64,000 nt of DNA from positions 1,989,269 to 2,053,268 of the forward strand of contig BCHH01000005.1 of the NCBI GenBank assembly GCA_001599595.1. Reading direction: 5' to 3'. The position numbers and the translations under genes were made by a program. Positions 1-10,180 of this stretch are shown here, piece after piece. The notes beneath the pieces are model-generated. The model saw only the letters and a program-made list of their open reading frames with translations, ran no database searches and was not told the origin of the DNA. Numbering within the stretch: position 1 is the stretch's first letter; every line of letters starts with the position of its first letter. This stretch comes from Beverwykella pulmonaria. Its lineage: Eukaryota; Ascomycota; Dothideomycetes; Pleosporales; Melanommataceae.

Positions 1-2443
1 ATAGGACCTACAGCTAGCAGGAGCTAAGCAACAGATTAAAGTATACTTAGACTATTAGAATTTAACTAGTTTTACAACAACTAAAAAGTTAAATTAATAG
101 CAAGTTAGGTAGTCTAAAACAATAGCAAACTACAATTTTAAGATCTATTATTGCGCAGGGACATTAAACAAAGCAGCAGACGCTCTAAGTAGGCAATTAG
201 ACTTAAAAGAAACAGATAAGCCTACTACACACAATGCAGTTCTTAGGAAGGAACAAGATAGTAGCCTTACATACAACTAACTACAAATAGTAACAATTGC
301 TATAACTACAGTAACAATTATAGATAGTTAGCAACAGCAAGTACAAGATGCGTACTAAGAACATGTTTTGCACAAAGGGCAGCAAACAACTTAAGACATA
401 GAAGGATTTTGCAAAAACCTAGTAAATAGACTAAGACCCTATGTAGCCTAAGAATTGTAGCAAGAACTAATATAGGACATGCACAAGTTAAGAGTATAGG
501 GACACCTAGGAATTAACAAGACAGTACAAAAAATAGCAAAAGACTATACAATTCTAAAGCTATAACAAGCAGTAGAACAAGTAGTAGGAAACTGTATAGA
601 ATGTTTAAAGAACAAACTATAATAACATAAGCCCTATAGACTACTACAACTACTATAGCTAGTAGAAAGGCTATAGAGCAGTGTTATAATAGACTTTATA
701 GTAAAGCTCCTAAAATTAGTAGAACCTAGCTTAAAACAATTATGCAACACAATACTAGTAATTGTAGACTAATTAACTAAGTACACATACTTTATACTAA
801 CAAGTAAAGAGATATTAGCAGAAGAATTAGTATACAAAGTTACAAGAACGTTAACAGCAAACTATAGTATGCTAGACAAATTTATAACTAATTAGGACAA
901 ACTCTTTACATCTAAGTATTAGAGCACACTGTTAGCTAAACTAAGAACAAAGAAAAAACTATTAACTAGCTTCTACCCTTAGATAGACAGGTAAACAGAG
1001 TAGACAAACTAGACATTAGAACAATACTTACAGATGTACGTTAACAAGCTGCAGGACAACTAGGTTAAACTCCTGCTAACAGCGCAACTAGCNTACAATA
1101 GATTAAGGTTAAGTACAACAAAATACTCACCCTTCTACACAAACTATAGATATAAGCTAATTGCTTATTAAGATCTAAAGGATATAGAGAGTCTACATAC
1201 AAATGTAGCAGACAAAGCTAAAAGACTCCTAGAACTACACAACAAATTAAGCAAGAACATAGCTTAACAGAACCTTACAACATCTAAATTAGCTAACAAA
1301 AAAAGAATTAAGAGACTAACCTTTAAAGAGGGGGATAGAGTTTTCCTCTTATAGAAAAACTTAAAAACTAGAAGACTATGCAGCAAACTAGACAATCTCT
1401 AAGTAGGACTATTTAAAGTCTTAGAGACTAGGGAACTAGTAAATTACAAACTAGGTCTACTAAAGGATACCTGCATACATCTAGTTTTTTATAAATTACT
1501 CCTAGAACTAGCACTAGCACACGCTAAACTAGAAACTAGCTTAGAACTTAAAGATAAGGACTACAAGGTTAAATTAATTAAGGACCTAAAGAAGTTTAGA
1601 CGTTAGTAGAAATACTTAGTAAAATAGCAAGAATAGCTAGACAGTTAGAACACATAGGAACTAAAACAGAATCTTACAAACTACAAGAAATTAGTAAAGG
1701 AATACTACTAACAGCATCTAGAGGTAGGAGATCTAAATAGTCTAATAGAAACAGCACAGGATTAGTAAGGAAGGAAGAAAGGTTAAAAGAAAAAGAATTA
1801 GCCTATAACTAGCCTAGGTTAGTTAATAACAGTTTAATTAGTAGTAATTTAGAAATAGTAATAGAAGTTGTACTAGGTAACTTTAGTAAAGGTTCTAGAG
1901 TAGCAGCAGTTCTTAGATTATAAGCAGCGTAGGATTGTTTACGCTCCTCTACCTTAGCAAGCTTACAATAAAGGTGCGCAGCCTTACAACAAAGGTGCGC
2001 AGTCTCTAATACTGCGGCTGCCTGTTGTTGCGCAGCATTAGCGTGCCACTCCTTAGCAAGAAGTAGGGCAAGACGCTTTGCACGCTTCTCTAACTAAACT
2101 TTCTCCTACTCCTCCTTAGATATCTACAAGCTACATTTTGCATAGACTACAATACAACTAGCACACTCCCTAGAGCAAGTGTTAACAAAACAACACAATT
2201 TCTCTTTCTAACAGCAAGCACAACTAGACAACATTTTAGTGCTGTAGACATAAATACGTTTAGTGCAGGCGCGACAGTTCTTAGTTAAAGTTAGTTTTAA
2301 TTTTAGGACCTTAGGCATAGTTAGGACAGGACAAATAGGAACAGGAATCTACTAAGCAGGACAACACACCTTTATACCTAGACAACTACAGACAGAACAG
2401 CTAGGGTAAGAGTGTTAGGACAACACTACTAAAGAGGGGGATA
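1..2443 (+). mobile_element. Degenerate Ty3/gypsy chromovirus, 3' part of pol
   Basis: Reading through stops gives recognisable pol. The end of RNase H (GTLNKAADALSRQ) is near 160-200, followed by the integrase zinc region (GHLGINKT near 508-532, then a C-x2-C near 590-605) and the catalytic core (DFIVKLP near 690, VDRLTKYTYF near 765-795, FYPQIDRQTE near 970-1000). A GDRVFLL segment lies near 1332, and a chromodomain-like tail with YLVK and DSxNT spacing lies at about 1560-1720. In-frame TAG and TAA codons sit where Trp (TGG), Gln or Arg are expected, so the copy is dead. The 5' part of the element lies left of the window. The base pattern is that of repeat-induced point mutation (RIP), with an unusual context described in the findings. 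Family assignment is secure; exact limits are not. Confidence 0.88.
1815..2318 (-). pseudogene. Antisense Cys-rich ORF inside the gypsy element
   Basis: On the minus strand an ATG at 2316-2318 opens a frame (MPKVLKLKLTLTKNCRAC at the N-terminus) that runs to about 1815, broken only by TAG codons where Gln (CAG) is likely. The first half is rich in cysteine (CRAC, CACC, CC and several later Cys), like a zinc-binding module. The second half is a helical, Lys/Glu/Ala-rich stretch (EKRAKRLALLLAKEW). It lies between the chromodomain end and the candidate 3' LTR, antisense to pol. I infer that it was an accessory antisense gene of the retroelement. The function is unknown, and the frame could be coincidental, but its length and composition argue against that. 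Confidence 0.5.
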
Positions 2444-3115
2444 ATGTTACAGTTTAAAGAAGTAGCACAGATGCAGGCTGCAGATAAGGAACCAACCCCG
2501 TCAACAGGCGCAGCACAGCGCGCAGGCGGGCGCAAAGGAACAGCAAGGATTTGCGCAGGTAAGCAAGGCACGTGACAGAAGATATCCTGCTAAGGAAGAG
2601 GAAACTTAGAAGAATTAAAGGATCCTCAAGATCCTGCCAAGGAAGAGGAAACTTAGAAGAATTAAAGGATCCTTAAGATCCTGCTAAGGAAGGGGAAACT
2701 TAGAAGAATTAAAGGATCCTAGAAAATTCCACTAAGACAAAGGAAACTTAGGAGAATTAAAGGATCCTAGAAAATTCTGCTAAGACACAGGAAACTTAGG
2801 AGAATTAAAGGATCCTAATTATCCTACTAAGAAGAAGGGAGACCTAGGAGACTTAGGATTCTATAGTCAAAGAGGAAATATATAAGGAGGACAGTTTCCT
2901 ATGTTATGTTTGCTCTTTGTAGTTAACTCAAATAACTTTACTCATCTCTTACCTAGATTAATACAGCAAGTTAGTTAGTCAATTTATTAATTAGATTTAC
3001 CACCCTGTTGTCTTATATCATCGTCTTCAAACCTCACAGAATAATCCTACAACACCTACGCTTACGCACCGCCTTAGTACAGACCGGACCCAGTAAGTGT
3101 TCACCTCGTATAACA
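2444..3115 (+). mobile_element. Candidate 3' LTR of the gypsy element
   Basis: A purine-rich tract (AAAGAGGGGGATAA) at about 2430-2443 looks like a polypurine tract and is followed at once by TGTTACAG, a typical LTR start. A matching end (TATAACA) occurs at 3109-3115, giving about 672 bp. Copia-like sequence in the opposite orientation follows. The 5' LTR is outside the window, so the boundaries cannot be confirmed by comparison. Confidence 0.45.
2584..2865. repeat. 47-48 bp tandem repeat, about 6 units
   Basis: Units begin at about 2584, 2631, 2678, 2726, 2774 and 2821. Each contains ATCCTGCTAAGGAAGAGG-like sequence followed by AACTTAGAAGAATTAAAGGA. The first three units are nearly identical, the next two share GAAAATTC variants, and the last is partial and diverged. 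The array lies inside the candidate LTR. Confidence 0.9.
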
Positions 3116-4563
3116 TTAAAGTGGACATTTAATAATGCAAGGCGTGATAGTAAGACAAGGTTAGTAAAGAAGGACAGAATTAGCGCTACTTGCTTGAGTG
3201 TTGTTGATTTAATGCCTTTTGGCGTTGATAGGGGTATTGTTACTTCTCCCCATGCCTAAATAGATATCTTGGCATTGCCAGCGAGTATAATATTGTTGTT
3301 AGCTGCTAGTGCCACCTATTAGAATTTGGCTGGGTTGTTGCAAATATAGATATTAGTGGCTAGATCTAAGGTCTATAAGTAGAGGAGTAGGTACTGCTCC
3401 AATTGATGTGATTAATGTAATTAAGGGCTAAACGCTGACAAAAATACTGCAAATGCATGTGGTATTAGTAGCTAAGCGGGGTTGTCTCTAGCATCTATCT
3501 CTATTGTATTAGATTTGTCCTTCTTGTTATTACCCTTGCTATAGCGCTTCTTAAATTGCTTCTGCCTGTCGCGGACCTTGTTTAGTATGCCTTTCTTGTC
3601 TGTGGCCTTGTAATTAGCAACTTTCTTGGCTTTTTTAGGGTCTTTAATAAATCCTCTTGGTCTTAGCAATGTGATAATGTAGGGACATTAGCCCTAGTAG
3701 TGTATATTACTACACAGGCACAGCTTTAGTGGATTACTACTGTTCCTAGCTCTTTTCTTGTTGTATGGAGATTCTTTACTGTTTAGCTTTGCTCTAAATG
3801 CTCCCCTATGTATATTGGTTTTCTTTAATTGTGTGGCACGATGGTATTGCAGATATTTAGCAGCAACAGTTGACAGCTAAACAGAGTCTAGTATTGGAGC
3901 GTTGGGGTTTGCATCCTAGGCTTTCTTGGCAGTGAAGATTTTGCGTAATATACTAGCGGCATATCCTAGATTAACCTAATTAATTGCTTGCAGTACATTG
4001 TGGTAAGGTTGAAAGCTGTGTGCTTGTGGCAGCTTAAGTAGTTTTGCGCGATTGTAGGCAGCGAGAAAGGCGTTGCACCAGTCCTTGATATTCGTTTGGC
4101 GGGCATGCAGGATCTTAGCTGTCTTGTACGCTTGTTGAACCTAATATTTCTGATCCTGGCTTGTAGGTGAGTAGTGCTTTTGCAGTGTCTTGAGCTGATT
4201 GTATACAGCGTCTTTGTCTTGGATATGATAGATAAGGTCCTGATGAATTGTTTTAGCAATGTAGGATCCAACTTGTCCTAACTTATCTTTTAATTGCTAA
4301 TACTCTTTGATATCTTTGTAATATGCGCTTATATCCTGACTGTATAGCGTGAGCTCTCCCTGCGTAGGTTGGATAGAAGCAGTTCCAGCAGCATTAGGAA
4401 CGGCAGTTGGACGAGGAGGTTTCTCAGGCTTGTTGAGAGGACGATAGGGTTGTTCGGGGTTGAGATAATCCCATACGTCTCCTGATTGAGCGACTCGCTT
4501 GACCACAAAGATCCAGTGCTCCCAGTCGGATTTTCCTCGAAGAATGGGTTCGGTAGTAGACAT
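3116..4563 (-). mobile_element. Truncated Ty1/copia gag (minus strand)
   Basis: The minus-strand frame starts at ATG 4563 with MSTTEPILRGKSDWEHW and continues to VWDYLNPE, typical of fungal copia gag (UBN2/RVT-associated gag) N-termini. Reading on through one stop near 4297 gives gag-like sequence with HARQTNIKDWCNAFLAAYN near 4080-4130, and a basic stretch (KKRYSKGNNKKDK) near 3520-3560. Pol is missing: the remnant abuts the candidate gypsy LTR near 3115. Stops and frame breaks make it nonfunctional. Bases 4564-4690 upstream could be its leader or LTR, but I could not define it. Confidence 0.7.
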
Positions 4564-4885
4564 ATTGACGACGAGGTTGATAGGTAGGATCAAATAATAA
4601 ACAACGGTGATAGTCAAACGATATTTGATAGTGCGGTTAGGCACGAACCGGGCTCATAACTGTAAGCTGGAGGGCGGAGGAAAAGAGTGTCCAGATGTGT
4701 ATTGTATGTGATGTATGTACAGCTGATATATATATATGACGGACTGATTAGTCAGTGGCATATCCACGTGACATTATGGTGTCCTCGGCTTACAGATCGT
4801 TATCGCGTACTCGCCGCCTTGTATTGCCTATCCAAATCAGCTTACAGCGTGTTTTTTACTGCCTTTGTCTTATTAATAACCAAAT

Positions 4886-5676
4886 ATGCCGCCTAAATGC
4901 GCCAACAGCAGTGTCGACAGCGCCAAAGTACCTTCTAAAAGCGTCTATTGCCATACACATGTGTTGATTACGAACCAGCTAAGGCGCCTGAAGACTATCT
5001 CGCGATCAATTTACGCGCCGCGCTTGCAAAACTACTCAGTTACTACAGCAAGCTTGACGACTCCTCCGCCTATTACGCCGCCGTGGCCCTCCATCCCCGC
5101 TATCGTGGCTATTGTAAAGCTGCTTGGGCTGACAATTCGCGCCGGTTAGCAGCTGCTGAAGCCATAGTTTAGCAATTCTGGTGCGTCTACAAGCAAACCT
5201 CCACCTCCTACAGCGCCCTGAAGCCGCCCACAAAGCCCAGCAACGTTCTAGATGACGCTATCAACGCTATACTGGACGCCGAAAGCAGCGACGATACAGA
5301 CAATTATACTGATGAGTACGTACGCTAGAAGGCCGACGAGCCGCGATGGAGTGTTACAGATTTGATCAGCAGGGCAACCCAGTGCGATACCGGCTCAACT
5401 TTCGCAGCAAGTACCCACAACTCTCACAAATGGCGAACGATTTTATGACAATTCCTGCATCCAGCTGCGAGTGAGCGACTTTTTGACGAGCTTGGCGACC
5501 TATTAGAGCCCAAGAGGCGTAAAATCGGCTCTCAACTTCTAGCGGCTCTACAATGTTTGCGGGGATGGATGGAAGCAGGCTTCATAGAGGCAGAAATCAA
5601 GCCGGAGACTGGGTTTACTGACAAAGATTTGGATAGTTTATACGAGCTCTGCAGCTGGGAGGACGCTGCAGAATAG
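4886..5676 (+). mobile_element. hAT transposase C-terminal relic
   Basis: The plus-strand frame gives YEPAKAPEDYLAINLRAALA near 4967-5027, then AVALHPRYRGYCKAAW near 5083-5130. After two in-frame TAG codons (near 5170 and 5327) and a frame change near 5465, it gives PASSCE then SERLFDELGDLLEPKRRKIG and LAALQCLRGWMEAGF, ending at TAG 5674-5676. These are the conserved C-terminal dimerisation features of hAT transposases. The N-terminal half, BED finger and terminal inverted repeats were not found. This is a dead fragment. Confidence 0.8.
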
Positions 5677-6722
5677 AACCCCATATAAACGCCTTTTCTG
5701 TACATTTACATTAAATATATTTCCAAATCCTCAGTCAAATTTAGTCCAAATCGCCATCAAATCCACGCCGACGTTAATATACTCCAACTCCAATCCAATC
5801 CTCGGCAGATATTTGCTTGATTTGATTGTTGACTTATCTGTTGACGACAACCCTCCTCCTGGGAAACTCACCGTCATCATAATCTGCAGTGGATTATCGC
5901 ACACCAACGCCCTAGACTTACTCTCTCTCCTATTATAAACGTACATCTTAAAGGGTGTGCAAGTGGCTTGCACATACCCACCGGGAGCACCCCACTTCTC
6001 CGTGCGTGATAGGCCGCTTACTAGACAGATCTGGTTCACCATCAAACCGTTTCTCTTTGGCTGTTCCCTCCCCTCCCCCTCTACTCTACCTGCTTTCGCA
6101 AGGCGGCCACATACCTTGCTTGAATGTCGAAATCGCCGCTGGTCATTTTTGGAGCCGCCGAAATTTAGTCACAGGCGGAGTATTGGATGGTATGGAGGTC
6201 GCTCCGAGATCTAGGTATATCTGCGAGGGATACAACGGTGGGATACGGACTGTGTATCTTAGACGCATGCTATAAATGTTCTTGTGTAGATGTAGTGTCG
6301 AGTCAAGGCCACGTTGAGGATCTCACCACACAAGGGGTGGCCCAAAGACAGAGCGGACGCGGGGAAGAGAGTGAAGAGGAACGGAAAATAGGTAGGGTGC
6401 AAGAAATGTGACGCAGCAGTGAAGAGGGCTGGCTGGGCTGGCCGACGACATGCACTGCCATCCTCTCCAGCTGGGCATCTTATCACAACCTCTTGTGCGG
6501 ACAACAGCCTGAACGCCGCGACAACACACTGCGTTCTCCTCTTTCTTCCTCTTTCTATTTCTCTTCTTACTCTTCCTCGACAACCTACACAACGCCGAAG
6601 ACTACGATAAAGTCGGCCTACCGTGCTCTGCTATACAGACAAACCTCCACCACTCTATCAACCCCCAGCAGACTTGTGAACATACCTCTATCTCCTCCTC
6701 TGGACAACGCTCGTACTCTCCT
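5677..6722. other. Intergenic, no supported gene
   Basis: Short overlapping ORFs on both strands show no recognisable domain. A pyrimidine-rich stretch at about 6530-6600 looks like a promoter or leader, but no confident start follows it. Confidence 0.5.
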
Positions 6723-7590
6723 ATGCCACGAATCAATATGGGGAATTGCGCGTCCTATAATTCACCCTCAAGGGTGTTAGACGATAAAACAACGTTGATG
6801 AATGAGCATCTGATGGACCACAGATTACTTTTTCTATTTTACGGGCTAGGAAAACGTCAATATTTCTTGGAAGCCATAGCACGCATCTATCCCGCCTCGG
6901 ATGATAGCGGCACTGATGCGAAACAGCCTGCGCCGAATCTCCTTCACGGGCTTGCAACGCATCATGAGCACATCCAAATTTTCACTACACCTATTATATT
7001 TGCCGCTCAAGGTCCTGGTCGAAAGAATACATCCCAATCACTGCAGTGCCCATACCAACCATCCATGAAGGAGCCGGGGTACACCAGTGCCATCTTGAAC
7101 TCAACCTACGGCATTATTTCTTTACCAACGCCTCGTCGACGACGGCTCTTCCATACCTTACTACTTGCGATAGGCCAGCTCATATGCTGCACGATGGTGC
7201 GGAACTACGAAGTCTGCTATGGCACTCCTCCAGAATCGTGTCAGGCTCCTTGGACACTAGATCCCTAACCCCTTCTGTCAGCTCTTACACTGCTTCTCAA
7301 ATATCTCCAAATTCCAACAACACTCCTCTTCATATTCATAGCTCTGACATATGGAGGTTCAGCTACGCTTCAGCACCACATAAATCAGACCAATCAACTC
7401 CAGGGACAATCCATCTTCGTCGGAATGCTAGCTGGAGCCGTTATGGCCTTGCCGTCCTTAGCCAGACCAAACAAAGGTCTCGATCTCGCCTCTCCATCAG
7501 TTATCTGCATAACATGCGCTCTCATGCGGCGCAACTGCGCACTGGTTCTGGCGCACTTTCCTCAGCCCTACCAGAACAAGGCTCGACCAC
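6723..7590 (+). pseudogene. Broken ORF of unknown function, hydrophobic 3' half
   Basis: One frame stays open from ATG 6723 to TAA 7266-7268 (181 codons), then continues open in the same frame to about 7620. The second part looks membrane-like (LLFIFIALTYGG, then SIFVGMLAGAVMALPSLARP). Either a single nonsense mutation split one gene, an intron removes the stop, or this is chance. A different frame, 7046-7747, is also open, which weakens the case. I recognise no family. Confidence 0.2.
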
Positions 7591-7747
7591 ACGATTGACC
7601 GATGGGCACGAGAGACACCGGGAGTGGATACTAAGGAATATGTTGTCAAGTTTCATGAGTTCATCTAATCAGTATGACTACAGGGGAACTCCAGAGCAAT
7701 ATTTGGACTCAACAGAAGCTCTGATGTTGCAGGTAATGCCGCGGTAG

Positions 7748-8520
7748 AGAATTTTCCTTAACGTACTTACCAAAGTGAGTGGGCAATCCCCACCAACATT
7801 TTACAACGCGTTACCTACTAACTACAATGGCTCTACCAACTACTACTCGATTACCCTGTAATCAGGCAATATTCTCCTTGCTATGTTATGTTATAAACAT
7901 AACCCAAGATGACTACAAAATTGTTATAAACACAACCCAAGAACTACTGACGGCAAGTTATACTGTCCGCAACGGTAGCGCGGCAAGCGACCCGATAGAA
8001 GGTCATGAGGCAGACTACGACATGGGGGACGATGCCGTACCCAAACTAGAATAATGCCGTATGCCACAGTACTATCAGTTAGCGAATCAAACTGGGATAA
8101 TACTGTAAGCCACAGTATCATGTGATGGATTAGTGGGTCTGTAAATCACAGAGCCACAGAGCCATGTCTTGGCCAACAGATCCCGTCGAATATATAAACT
8201 TCACAAATCTCCTAGATAGTCTGCATAGTCAATTCATTCGTATTCGCTGCATATATCTGTTCTGATATTGACGCCGCTCACAGTGAAGCCTCTCGCCCGT
8301 CAGGAATTTATTGTCTATCACATCACCTCTCCCTACTTCGACATCTACCTTGTATTCACCCCTCTCACCCTCCACCACCTAAGACGAACTCAGCCTTACA
8401 TGTTACGTGACGACGTCATAAGATCCGGGACTCGCCCTTAACAATTCTACTACGCAACTGGGAGCTGTAAGGGTATATATACTATTCCGCGCACGAATCA
8501 GTGGCATTGATTACTCGTAT
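7748..8520. other. Intergenic, no supported gene
   Basis: It contains a short direct repeat (GTTATAAACAYAACCCAAGA at about 7890 and 7923) and a small imperfect hairpin near 8095-8122. No coding potential was recognised. Confidence 0.5.
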
Positions 8521-8611
8521 TGTGGCAGAGTAGATAACTCAATGAATAGGTATAAGTTAAGGGTATACATATATTCTTATACCTATTCATTGAGTTATCC
8601 ACTCCTCCACA
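8521..8611. repeat. Long inverted repeat (hairpin)
   Basis: The 23-bp arms at 8533-8555 and 8577-8599 are perfectly complementary (left arm begins GATAACTCAATG) around a 21-nt spacer. With about three mismatches the arms extend to roughly 8521-8555 and 8577-8611. The form resembles a MITE core or two abutting element ends. No ORF is involved. Confidence 0.9.
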
Positions 8612-9149
8612 GTATCTTTTAGCTGCAGTAGTGGAGTAGTGCGGAGCCCTCCTCCTAACAAGAGCTAGCTGTGAGCAACAATAGCTACACTAATAACTAT
8701 AGAGTTGCCGGGCACGCAACTAACCAAACTACCAGGACACTCAAAACTCTCTAAAAAATACTGTGAAGGATTTTCTAATTAGGGAGCTTGAATGTAGGTG
8801 CACGATTGTATTAAGACTAATCACGTGATTCTGATTAGGACCCGCGGCTGACCCATAGCTAGCGATGTATAATATCGTCAAAGGTTGCCAGCTCACTTGG
8901 CAAGTACGTTATGCTAGGAGTAACAAACATGTTACCAATATGGTCTAGCAGACTGTAATCTGCTTATACTTAGGTAATGATGAACTTTATATGGCTATGA
9001 AAATGTGCAACTCAATCATTTCAAGCTTGGATGCCTTTGCGCGCATTGGGTTTTCTCACCACTTTCATCCAGTCCCTATTTCATCAACGCACGCTCTGCT
9101 CGATGTTGATGGCACACACGAACAACCCTAGATCGAGCCGCCAGCTTGG
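8612..9149. other. Intergenic, AT-rich
   Basis: No coding sequence was recognised. The 3' end of the NACHT relic fades out somewhere near 9150. Confidence 0.5.
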
Positions 9150-10180
9150 GATATACCAATTACGTCGTTTGAATCCACGAACCCATTCTGGCCATCGACC
9201 TCTTCAGCTTGTTGATAATGCCGTAGAGTAGCATCGTCCTGCCCTTACCAGGATCACATTTGATCCACAGGAGTGGGCTCTGCTCGTCGTTGTGCTATTG
9301 CGGGAAGCTGCGGTTGTCAAGAACCCAGAGGTATGAGTCTTACAGCAGTCCGCCTTTAGTGCCCTTGATGCGCTTCTTGTCGTCGCGCGATCCGTAAAGT
9401 GTATGTTTTGGATGCACTTGTGCATCTTACAGATTTCGTCCTGGAACCGTCTCAATGCCCCCCTGCCCCTTCACCATAGACAGGCGCTATGTAGACGTCG
9501 AAAAGACCCAACAATGAGTACGCTCCATCTTCTTTGAGCTTAGTGTGTCGGTGCTCTTTCCACAATAATCCCTCGTCGACGCCAAACTAAGACAAAGGGG
9601 CGCCTTGCGGCGCGGAACGCGGAACGCTTGTGATTTCATAGATTAGCTCGGTAAGTGGCGTCTTATCACGAAGTTTCTTTAGTTCTCGAGAGAAGGACTC
9701 GACCGAGCTTAGGGCAAGAAGCTCCTGGAGTGTCCAAACCCAAGTGAACTATCTATTATTTCGGAAGTCGGATTCCCACAGCGGCGAACTAAACCCTTCG
9801 CAGGTTTCAGGGGGAATGCCAGAGACATCTGTCAAGTAGACGTAGCATCGAGTTGCGTTGCGGTACTAGCGAAACATAGACTTGATAGCCTGCAAGAGTT
9901 CAGCCTTGTTCGCCTTGTTGATGTATCAAGTGTTAATTTAAAAGTATTGCAAGCTGTCTTGCCTTGCCTGTTCTTTACAGAATTGGATGTTTTAGTACCC
10001 AGGTCTGTCCTCGCCAGCGCCTTGTGTCAATTCTTCGAATGTGACCTCTTCTATACCTGCTCCCCACATATGATAAAGTATTGCATAGGGAGGAATGGTA
10101 TCGTTGCCAACCAAGTCATTGGTAAGGCTAACTTCGCCGTCGTTGTTGCATCGCAAAAGACGTATTGTTTCGCGTAGGGT
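9150..10180 (-). pseudogene. Decayed HET-NACHT (NLR-like) gene
   Basis: Minus-strand reading gives a HET domain. Its start region is RLLRCNNDGEVSLTNDLVGN near 10105-10165, then PPYAILYHMWG near 10066-10098 (canonical YAILSHTWG), FTWVWTLQEL near 9728-9757, and AYSLLGLFDVYIAPVYGEG near 9470-9525. A NACHT start follows: DSYLWVLDN near 9310-9335 and LLWIKCDPGKGRTMLL near 9235-9285, the Walker A loop. This order matches HET-D/HET-E type incompatibility proteins, STAND NTPases of fungal self/non-self recognition that usually end in WD40 repeats. The expected start codon reads ATA (plus-strand TAT 10163-10165), Trp positions carry TAG, and frames shift, so it is dead. The sequence is lost after the P-loop region. 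Confidence 0.82.

Noticed and set aside
2584..2865. Possible CRISPR-like array
   Set aside because: The units are head-to-tail with no unique spacers, and the genome is fungal. It is a minisatellite.
7046..7747. 233-codon plus ORF
   Set aside because: Ser/Thr/His-rich shadow-like composition. It overlaps a hydrophobic frame that looks more protein-like.
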